A stretch of DNA of 64,000 nucleotides, taken from Micromonospora orduensis. GTDB lineage: Bacteria; Actinomycetota; Actinomycetes; Mycobacteriales; Micromonosporaceae. A model generated the notes under the pieces. The model worked only from the letters and a program-made list of their open reading frames with translations, made no database searches and was not told where the DNA came from. The stretch's first letter is position 1; every line of letters begins with the position of its first letter. The stretch is from assembly GCF_006228125.1 (NCBI RefSeq), contig NZ_VDFY01000190.1, positions 1 through 64,000 of the forward strand, given 5' to 3'. Below, one piece after another: positions 57,933 to 64,000 of this stretch. The translations under genes and the position numbers were made by a program.

Positions 57933-58899
57933 CGATCCGGGCCGGCCGGGATACCGGCGTCGCCGGCGCGGCAGGGGCTGGCTCTTCCTCGACCCGGCCG
58001 GCGACCCGGTCAAGGACACCGCCGTCCTGGCCCGGCTGCGGGAGCTGGTCATCCCGCCGGCGTGGCAGGACGTCTGGATCGCGCCGTACCCCAACGGGCA
58101 CATCCAGGCGACCGGCATCGACGCGGCCGGCCGCAAGCAGTACCTCTACCACCCCCGGTGGCGCGAGAAGCAGGACGAGGCGAAGTTCGACCACATGCTG
58201 GAGGTGGCGCGGCGGCTGCCGGCGCTGCGCGAGCGGGTGGATCGGGACCTGGACGGTCGCGGACTGGGTCGGGACCGGGTGCTGGCCACGGTGGCCCGGC
58301 TGCTGGACATGGGGATGTTCCGGGTCGGCAGCGACCAGTACGCGGCCGGCGACGACCCGACGTTCGGGGTGTCCACCCTGCGCCCCGAGCACGCCCGGTC
58401 CCGGGGCGGCTGCGTGGTCTTCGAGTTCCCCGCCAAGGGCGGCATCGAGCAGGTCCGCCGCATCGAGGACCCGGAGCTGTGCCAGGTGCTGGTCAACCTG
58501 CGGCGTCGCCGCCGGCGGGCGGACCGGCTGTTCGGCTACTGGGACGGCCGGGAGTGGCGCGACGTGCGCAGCGACGAGGTCAACGGCTACCTGCGCGACG
58601 CCAGCGGCGGGGAGATGACGGCCAAGGACTTCCGCACCTGGCACGCCACAGTGCTCGCCGCGACCGAGTTGGCGATCGTCGGCCTGGCCCGTTCGGTGAC
58701 CGCGCGCCGCAGGGCGGTGGCGGCCGTGATGCGCGAGGTGGCGGACCTGCTGGGCAACACCCCCACGGTGGCCCGCACGTCGTACGTGGACCCTCGGGTC
58801 GTCGACCTCTACCACGACGGGGTGGTGGTGCCTGTCGACCCGGACGCGCCGCGCGAGGAGGCCGAACGGGTCGTGTTGGCGGTGCTGGAGAAGGCCTGA
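57916..58899 (+). CDS. Type IB DNA topoisomerase (poxvirus-like)
   Basis: 327 residues. The N-terminal domain has LRELVIPPAWQDVWIAPYPNGHIQATGIDAAGRKQYLYHPRW. Catalytic residues are visible: Arg in MGMFRVGSDQYA, Lys in VFEFPAKGG, His in AKDFRTWHATVLAA, and the nucleophile Tyr in ARTSYVDPRVVDLY. It relaxes both positive and negative supercoils through a 3'-phosphotyrosine intermediate. GTG 57916 lies within the end of the GT9 gene, so it is in the same operon. A hairpin follows. Confidence 0.93.
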   Translation: MRLRRSDPGRPGYRRRRRGRGWLFLDPAGDPVKDTAVLARLRELVIPPAWQDVWIAPYPNGHIQATGIDAAGRKQYLYHPRWREKQDEAKFDHMLEVARRLPALRERVDRDLDGRGLGRDRVLATVARLLDMGMFRVGSDQYAAGDDPTFGVSTLRPEHARSRGGCVVFEFPAKGGIEQVRRIEDPELCQVLVNLRRRRRRADRLFGYWDGREWRDVRSDEVNGYLRDASGGEMTAKDFRTWHATVLAATELAIVGLARSVTARRRAVAAVMREVADLLGNTPTVARTSYVDPRVVDLYHDGVVVPVDPDAPREEAERVVLAVLEKA

Positions 58900-58934
58900 G
58901 CGGCCCGCCGACGATCCTGGGACCACCGGGCGGC

Positions 58935-58959
58935 CGCCCGCCGCGAATGGCGGCGGGCG
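58935..58959. terminator. Hairpin terminator after the operon
   Basis: 10-bp perfect arms (58935-58944 and 58950-58959) around GAATG, between the convergent topoisomerase and AraC genes. Confidence 0.6.
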
Positions 58960-59014
58960 CCTCGCCACGGCCCCCCGATAGCGGCCCACCGGGCGACGGT
59001 CGGCCGCTGCGCTG

Positions 59015-60049
59015 TCAGTCTGCCGGAGACGAGGTGACCATGGATGCCGGGTGGTTGACGATCCGTGCCGGATCGCAGGTGGACTCCCGGTACGCCTGCG
59101 GGCTGGTGCCGTACGCCGCCCGGAACACCCGGCTGAAGTGGGCCTTGTCGGGAAAACCCCAGCGCGCGGCGATGACCTGCACGGGCTGGGTGCGCAGGGC
59201 CGGGTCGGCCAGGTCGCGCCGACACCTGGCCAACCGCAGGTCGCGGATGTACGACGCCACGGTCGTCTCCTCGGCCTCGAACAGCCGGTGCAACGAGCGC
59301 AACGAGATGTGGTGGGCGTCCGCGACGACCCGTGGGCTGAGCGCCGGGTCGCCGACGTGGCGGTGGACGTACGCCTGCACCTGGGTGACCAGCGCCCGGC
59401 GGCGTACCTCGGTCGGCACCGCGTCCTCGGCGACCAGGTGGCGGCCGAGCATGGTGGTGACCAGGTCCAGTCCGACCGCGCCGAGGCGGGCGGCGTCTGC
59501 GGCGTGATACTGCTCCGGGTGCCCGCTGATCTGGAGCAGGAACTGCGCCAGCAGCCCTCCGATCCCCTCGCGGCCGGACATCTTGCCGCCGAAGAGCGTG
59601 GCCATCCGCTCCGGCGGCAGCGGCAGCGCGGCGTGCGGGATCATCGCGATGACCGAGGTTGCCTGGCCCTGCTCCGGTTCGGTGGCGTGGTGGCCGACGT
59701 CGTGCGGCCGGGACCCGTCGTAGAAGGTGAACTCGCCGGCGCGGATCTCGCTGCGTCGGCCGTCCTGACTGGACGTTCCGACGCCGTCGGTGGTGAGAGC
59801 GAGCACGTAGAGCTCCGGGTCCGACTGGCGGATGAGCTTCGGAGTTCGGGTGGCGTCCAGCGACGGGTAGTGATACTTGATCACCTGGATCGGGCCGAGG
59901 TCGAGGAAGTCGGCCCGGGCGGCGAAGTCGTCGGCGTGTGCGGACCGGATCCGCATCGGTGCCGAGGTGCGCGCGACCAGGTCCAACCACATGCCGAACC
60001 GCTCAGCCGGTGGCAGGACCGTGGTGTCGACGGTGTCCCTGTGCAGCAT
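59015..60049 (-). CDS. AraC family transcriptional regulator
   Basis: 344 residues. The N-terminal 200 residues are an AraC-binding-like cupin domain (GEFTFYDGSRPHDV near 115). The C-terminal 100 residues are two HTHs: LSPRVVADAHHISLRSLHRLFEAE and WGFPDKAHFSRVFRAAYGTSPQAYRE. This is the AraC_binding_2 group (NimR/FeaR-like). It lies 9 bases after the TetR gene on the same strand, so both regulators are probably cotranscribed. Confidence 0.9.
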   Translation of the reverse strand: MLHRDTVDTTVLPPAERFGMWLDLVARTSAPMRIRSAHADDFAARADFLDLGPIQVIKYHYPSLDATRTPKLIRQSDPELYVLALTTDGVGTSSQDGRRSEIRAGEFTFYDGSRPHDVGHHATEPEQGQATSVIAMIPHAALPLPPERMATLFGGKMSGREGIGGLLAQFLLQISGHPEQYHAADAARLGAVGLDLVTTMLGRHLVAEDAVPTEVRRRALVTQVQAYVHRHVGDPALSPRVVADAHHISLRSLHRLFEAEETTVASYIRDLRLARCRRDLADPALRTQPVQVIAARWGFPDKAHFSRVFRAAYGTSPQAYRESTCDPARIVNHPASMVTSSPAD

Positions 60050-60058
60050 CCGGTCCCC

Positions 60059-60820
60059 TCAGGACGCTCGTCGACGCACGAGTGCCTCGATGCCGTCCAG
60101 GATCCGGTCGAGGCCGAAGGTGAACTCGTCGTCGGGGTCGTCGTCCTGGTTGAGGACGCCGGAGGTCAGCACGCGGTGCAGTGCCGGGAAGCGCGCGGGG
60201 TCGATGAGTCGGGCCACGGTACGACCGTACGCGGGCATCAACTCGCCGGGTTCGACGCCGGCGGCCCGGCTGCCCTCGGCGATCTGGGCGGTAAGCGTGG
60301 CCTCGTTGCGGACGTAGCCGGTGATCAGCAGGATCACCGACATCTTCTCGCTCTCGGCCAGGTGGGTGTCGTCGAGGCAGCGCAGCCCGGCCTCCAGCCA
60401 GCCGAGCTGCTGGGGGGTGATCGGCGGGCCGGTGATCGGCACGTGCAGCAGCCAGGTCCGTTGCCGCAGCACGTCGCGTTCGGCCCGGGCCCAGCGGGTC
60501 AGTCCGGCGCGCCATCCGTCGCCGGGGGCGGCCGGGCCGGGCGGTGGGCCGTAGCCCGCGTCGACCATGAGCAGGAGCAGTTCGTCCTTCGAGCCGATGT
60601 GGCGGTAGAGGGCCATGGTGGCGGCGCCCAGCTCCTTGGCGACCCGGCTCATCGAGACGGCCGTCAGCCCGTCGGCGTCGGCCACCCGGACGGCGGCGTC
60701 GACGATGCCGGGCACGCTCAACCCGGGTCGGGGCCCCTTGGGTGGCCGCTCGCGTAGCCCCCAGGCGCTCTCGATGGCCGGGGGGAGCGCCGGCCCGCTG
60801 TCGTCTTTCTTCGCCGCCAC
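60059..60820 (-). CDS. TetR/AcrR family regulator with TetR_C_1 domain
   Basis: 253 residues. HTH: GLTAVSMSRVAKELGAATMALYRHIGSKDELL. The C-terminal domain has the TetR-class pattern (WLLHVPITGPPITPQQLGWLEAGLRCL). GTG 60820 has AAGGAGGACAT immediately upstream. It is divergent from an MFS pump across the 44-bp dyad at 60847-60890, the classic arrangement of drug-efflux control. Confidence 0.92.
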   Translation of the reverse strand: MAAKKDDSGPALPPAIESAWGLRERPPKGPRPGLSVPGIVDAAVRVADADGLTAVSMSRVAKELGAATMALYRHIGSKDELLLLMVDAGYGPPPGPAAPGDGWRAGLTRWARAERDVLRQRTWLLHVPITGPPITPQQLGWLEAGLRCLDDTHLAESEKMSVILLITGYVRNEATLTAQIAEGSRAAGVEPGELMPAYGRTVARLIDPARFPALHRVLTSGVLNQDDDPDDEFTFGLDRILDGIEALVRRRAS

Positions 60821-60846
60821 ATGTCCTCCTTGCCTCACCATCCTAG

Positions 60847-60890
60847 TTCTGCGTATGGTCTACGCATAAAAGCGTACGCCATACGCAGAA
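60847..60890. promoter_or_regulatory. 44-bp operator dyad between TetR and MFS genes
   Basis: Outer arms TTCTGCGTATGG (60847-60858) and CCATACGCAGAA (60879-60890) match perfectly. An inner pair TACGC (60861-60865) and GCGTA (60872-60876) surrounds an AT-rich centre. Nested symmetry suits two TetR dimers binding the divergent promoters. Confidence 0.8.
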
Positions 60891-60901
60891 GGGATCTGAT
60901 C

Positions 60902-62482
60902 ATGACGACGACGATCACACCCGCACCGAGGGCGGGCCGACGGGAGTGGATCGGGTTCACGGTGCTGATGCTGCCCCTGCTCCTGGTCTCGATGGACGTG
61001 TCGGTGCTCTACTTCGCCGTCCCGTTCATCAGCGAGGAGCTGCGCCCCTCCGCCACCCAGCAGCTCTGGATCTTCGACATCTACGGCTTCGTGCTGGCCG
61101 GGCTGCTGATCACGATGGGCGCTCTCGGCGACCGGATCGGCCGGCGCCGACTGCTGCTGCTCGGCGCCACCGCGTTCGGCGCGGCGTCCCTGCTCGCCGC
61201 GTACGCCCACAGCGCCGAGACACTGATCGCCGCGCGTGCCGTGCTCGGCATCGGCGGAGCCACCCTGATGCCCTCCACCCTCGCCCTGGTGCGCAACATG
61301 TTCCACGACGCCCGGCAGCGGGGCACCGCGATCGGCATCTGGACCGCCACGCTCACCGGCGGCATCGCGATCGGCCCGGTGCTCAGCGGCGTCCTGCTGG
61401 AGCACTTCTGGTGGGGCTCGATCTTCCTCATCAACATCCCGGCGATGCTGATGCTGCTCCTGCTCGCCCCGGTCCTGGTGCCCGAGTTCCGCAACCCGGC
61501 CGCCGGGCCGTTCGACCTGGTGAGCGCGGTGCTGTCGCTCGGTGCTCTGCTGCCGGTGATCTACGGCATCAAGGAGATGGCCCGCGACGGCGTCGACGCG
61601 ACGCGGGTGCTGGCCGTCGTCGCCGGCCTGCTGGTCGCGGCGCTGTTCCTGCGCCGGCAGCGGACCCGGCCGTACCCGATGATCGACCTGGCGCTGTTTC
61701 GCCGACACGGCTTCGGCGGGTCGCTCGCGGTCAACCTGCTGGCGATGTTCGCGCTTGTCGGCTTCGCCATCTTCACCACCCAGCACCTCCAGCTGGTGCT
61801 CGGCATGAGCCCGCTGCGGGCGGCACTGTGGAGCCTCGTGCCGTCGCTCGCGGTCGGCGGTGTCGCTCCGGCCGCCGCCGCGCTCGCCCAGCGGGTCGAG
61901 CGGGCGTACCTGATCGGCGCGGGTTTCGGGATCGCCGTGCTCGGCTTCGTGGTGCTGACCCGGGTCACACCGGACTCGCCCCTGTGGTTGCTGCTGGCCG
62001 GCGCCAGCGTCTACGCGGGCGGCCTGGTGATGGTGATGTCCCTCGTCACCGAGCTGGTCCTCGGCGCGGCGCCGCCGGAGCAGGCCGGCGTCGCCTCCGC
62101 GCTTACCGAGTCCAGCAGCGAGCTGGGCGGCGCGCTGGGAATGGCGATCCTGGGCAGCGTGGGCGCGGCGGTCTACCGGCGCGAGGTCCTCGACGGTCTG
62201 CCCGCCGACCTGCCGGAGGGCGCCCGGGACACGGCTCGGGAGACGTTGGGCGGTGCGCTCGCCGTGGCCAAGGGGCTGCCCGGGGAGGTGGGCGACGCGG
62301 TGCTGCACGCCGCCCGGTACGCGTTCACCGACGGGCTGCACCTGGCCGCGTACGCCGCCATGGCGGCGATGCTGCTGGGCGCGGCGACCGCGCTGCTGGC
62401 GCTGCGCGGCGTGCGGCCGGCCGACCCGGCGGCGACGACCGCCGAGCCGACCGGTACGCCGATGTCGTCCGTCAGTCGGTGA
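60902..62482 (+). CDS. DHA2-family MFS multidrug efflux pump (SmvA/LfrA-like)
   Basis: 526 residues with 14 helices. MDVSVLYFAVPFISEELRPSATQQLWIFDIYGFVLAGLLITMGALGDRIGRRRLLLLG holds motif D1 and motif A; the start of helix 5 reads GIWTATLTGGIAIGPVLSGVLLEHFWWGSIF (motif C). This is close to SmvA and LfrA pumps for quaternary ammonium compounds, dyes and fluoroquinolones; substrate range here is inferred. Controlled by the adjacent TetR dyad. Ends inside the opposing hypothetical gene. Confidence 0.92.
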   Translation: MTTTITPAPRAGRREWIGFTVLMLPLLLVSMDVSVLYFAVPFISEELRPSATQQLWIFDIYGFVLAGLLITMGALGDRIGRRRLLLLGATAFGAASLLAAYAHSAETLIAARAVLGIGGATLMPSTLALVRNMFHDARQRGTAIGIWTATLTGGIAIGPVLSGVLLEHFWWGSIFLINIPAMLMLLLLAPVLVPEFRNPAAGPFDLVSAVLSLGALLPVIYGIKEMARDGVDATRVLAVVAGLLVAALFLRRQRTRPYPMIDLALFRRHGFGGSLAVNLLAMFALVGFAIFTTQHLQLVLGMSPLRAALWSLVPSLAVGGVAPAAAALAQRVERAYLIGAGFGIAVLGFVVLTRVTPDSPLWLLLAGASVYAGGLVMVMSLVTELVLGAAPPEQAGVASALTESSSELGGALGMAILGSVGAAVYRREVLDGLPADLPEGARDTARETLGGALAVAKGLPGEVGDAVLHAARYAFTDGLHLAAYAAMAAMLLGAATALLALRGVRPADPAATTAEPTGTPMSSVSR

Positions 62483-62975
62483 GCACGTGCGCCAGCCGGT
62501 CCCGGAAGCGCCGCTCGGAGTCGCTGACCGTCTCGCCGCCCAGGCCCAGCAACCCACCGCTGGACGCGGCGCCCACCACCTGCTCGGCGATGGTGACCAG
62601 CCAGTGCTTGTACGCGCCGGCCTCGCCCTCGCCGACCCGGGCGGCCAGCAGCGCGGCGGCCTCGCCGGCCCGCAGCAGCACGTCGTCGATCATGGCCCGC
62701 GGGTCGGCGGGCGCGATGACCGGCAGTTCCTCGCCGGTCTCCGGGTCGCCGACCCGGGTCACGATCTCGCCGGCCACGGCGGCGACCAGCGGGCTGGCCG
62801 ACTCCCGTCCGGCGGCGATCGTCTCCAGCCCGGCCGCGGTCTCCGCCATGGTCCGGCGGGTGCCGTCGGACTCGGCGGCGCTCGCGGCGGTCAGCACCGA
62901 CTGCGGCAGACCGACGAGCAGCCCCCACTCCTCGTCGGAGAAACCAAAACCGGTGTACGCCGGCTGCTCGATCAC
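62472..62975 (-). CDS. Conserved hypothetical protein
   Basis: 167 residues: FSDEEWGLLVGLPQSVLTAASAAESDGTRRTMAETAAGLETIAAGR, then AYKHWLVTIAEQVVGAASSGGLLGLGGETVSDSERRFRDRLAHVL. It appears as an all-helical soluble protein related to a group I have seen in actinobacteria, without assigned function. The GTG start lies 52 bases after RecQ on the same strand. It overlaps the MFS gene's 3' end by 11 bases. Confidence 0.75.
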   Translation of the reverse strand: MIEQPAYTGFGFSDEEWGLLVGLPQSVLTAASAAESDGTRRTMAETAAGLETIAAGRESASPLVAAVAGEIVTRVGDPETGEELPVIAPADPRAMIDDVLLRAGEAAALLAARVGEGEAGAYKHWLVTIAEQVVGAASSGGLLGLGGETVSDSERRFRDRLAHVLTD

Positions 62976-63027
62976 GGCAACGCCCCTTCCGCCCTGCTCT
63001 GTGTGGTCAATCGGTGCCCGGGTCAGG

Positions 63028-64000
63028 CTAGTCCAGCGTCAGCAGGCCCTGTTCGGACACCACGCGCACGGACAACGTCTTGTACCCGACCTCGTCGAAC
63101 AGAACCGTCATCTTGTCGTCCTCGTACCCGAGCACCATGCCGTGCCCCCACTCCGGGTGGCGGACCTGGCTGTGCACCGGGAACGGCCCGACCGCGCCCT
63201 GGTCGGCGACGCTGGTGCCGTTGTGGCAGTTGTCGCAGTGCGCGCAGACCTTCGTCATCTGCTCGCCGAAGTAGGCCAGCAGGGTCTGCCCCCGGCAGGC
63301 GGTGGTCTCGGCGAAGGCCCGCATCATGTCGGTCCGCGAGCGGGTGACCGTCTGCTGCCGTTCCGCCTCGGCCAGTGCCGCGGCGGCGGCGTCGGTCGGG
63401 TTGGGGGAGTAGCGGGGCGCGGCGATGCGCTGGCGGGCGCGCGGCTCGGCGGCGCCGACCTGCTCCAGCAACGAGAGGTACTGCCCCAGCTTGCGCGGCC
63501 CGAGCCCGGTGGCCTCGCGCAGCTCGGTCTTCGTGGCCGGCTTGCGGCGCAGCAGCGCGGCGAGGTCGCGCAGTTCGGTTTCGTCGGGCAGACCGCCGCT
63601 GAAGAACCGTTGCAGGCCCACGTCCTCGGCCTGCCAGAGCAGCAGCACCCGGGCCGGCTCGCCGTCGCGGCCCGCCCGGCCGATCTCCTGGAAGTAGCTG
63701 TCCGGTGAGTCGGGCAGCGCCATGTGCACCACCCAGGCGATGTCCGGCTTGTCGATGCCCATGCCGAACGCCGAGGTGGCCACCATGATCGGCACCTGGT
63801 CCGCGAGGAACGCCTCGTGCAGCTCCGCACGCGGACCGGCGGCCATCCCACCGTGGTAGAACTGCGCCGGGAAACCCGCGTCGGTCAACCGGGTGGCCAG
63901 CTCCTCGGCCGCACGGCGGGTCGGCACGTAGATGATCCCCGGCCGACCCTCGTCACGCAGCAGGGTCATCAGGCGTCGCCACCGGTAGTCCTCGGTGGGG
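63028..64000 (-). CDS. recQ: RecQ-type ATP-dependent DNA helicase, C-terminal part (start beyond window)
   Basis: The frame is open to the window edge, so about 323 C-terminal residues are present. Helicase domain 2 has IIYVPTRRAAEELATRL, YHGGMAAGPR, FGMGIDKPDIAWVVH and the motif VI EIGRAGRDGEPA. The zinc-binding domain follows (CRGQTLLAYFGEQMTKVCAHCDNC). HRDC is absent. Instead the end reads HSQVRHPEWGHGMVLGYEDDKMTVLFDEVGYKTL, resembling the small tudor-like C-terminal module of PcrA/UvrD. It unwinds DNA 3' to 5' in repair. Confidence 0.9.
   Translation of the reverse strand, partial: PTEDYRWRRLMTLLRDEGRPGIIYVPTRRAAEELATRLTDAGFPAQFYHGGMAAGPRAELHEAFLADQVPIMVATSAFGMGIDKPDIAWVVHMALPDSPDSYFQEIGRAGRDGEPARVLLLWQAEDVGLQRFFSGGLPDETELRDLAALLRRKPATKTELREATGLGPRKLGQYLSLLEQVGAAEPRARQRIAAPRYSPNPTDAAAAALAEAERQQTVTRSRTDMMRAFAETTACRGQTLLAYFGEQMTKVCAHCDNCHNGTSVADQGAVGPFPVHSQVRHPEWGHGMVLGYEDDKMTVLFDEVGYKTLSVRVVSEQGLLTLD

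Noticed and set aside
60902-62482. Efflux pump as part of an antibiotic biosynthetic cluster
   Set aside because: No PKS, NRPS, terpene or other biosynthetic core gene lies nearby; the TetR/pump pair is self-contained.
1-64000. tRNA, rRNA, CRISPR arrays, insertion sequences or prophage
   Set aside because: No cloverleaf, repeat-spacer series, transposase, integrase or phage structural gene was found on either strand.

Overview
The window is very GC-rich DNA, densely packed with genes, many starting with GTG. It looks like chromosome from an actinomycete, most likely family Micromonosporaceae (Micromonospora-like). Supporting signs are the XRE/DUF5753 plus DUF397 gene pairs, a GPP34 protein, a SigB/SigF-type sigma factor, a secreted GH9 cellulase with CBM2 under a CebR/CelR-type operator, and a TIGR03885-type LLM flavoenzyme. 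The genus is inferred from gene content only. I see no rRNA, tRNA, CRISPR array, insertion sequence or prophage.

Layout. 0-8.4 kb: a cell-wall domain protein cut by the window edge, a 48-residue protein, EcsC, an SGNH lipoprotein, an aldehyde dehydrogenase, an LLM oxidoreductase, a Na+/H+ antiporter with a UBP zinc finger, and an MFS exporter. 8.5-19.6 kb: GH9 cellulase, PP2C phosphatase, HrpB helicase, a DUF397/XRE pair, GPP34, an APC permease with a GNAT, and the sigma factor. 20-29 kb: an ADC-like protein, a phospholipase D, an MBL hydrolase with MarR, a recombination scar that cut a GNAT and an XRE/DUF5753 gene, pirin with MarR, FBP and TetR, and DUF1684. 29-47.8 kb: a block with stress character (YflT, GH15, antiporter, HAD, PAS-GAF-SpoIIE-HATPase phosphatase, MS-channel-like protein, SRPBCC, DUF2795, YihY, ChaB, ALDH, FAD enzyme). 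47.8-59 kb: a polyprenol-phosphate mannosyltransferase, an SRPBCC/SDR pair, then a tightly coupled ADP-heptose/glycosyltransferase operon ending in topoisomerase IB. 59-64 kb: AraC and TetR regulators facing an MFS pump across a large palindrome, a hypothetical gene, and a RecQ helicase cut by the right edge.

Two signals run across the window. First, promoters of the form GTTT/GGTT-N15-16-GGGTA(C/G), the class used by SigB/SigF stress sigma factors, lie directly upstream of at least six genes clustered around stress functions. A sigma factor of that family is encoded at 18.8-19.6 kb. Two divergent pairs share back-to-back -35 elements. Second, about a dozen genes have a TANNNT or CANNNT -10 element only 6-8 bases before the start codon and no Shine-Dalgarno sequence, which predicts leaderless mRNAs.

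The most striking gene set is 50.4-57.9 kb. It has GmhA, HldE and a GmhB phosphatase domain fused to a GT9 heptosyltransferase, plus a second GT9 and two GT4-like enzymes. This is a complete route to ADP-heptose, plus transferases, in an organism without LPS. No HldD epimerase is visible.
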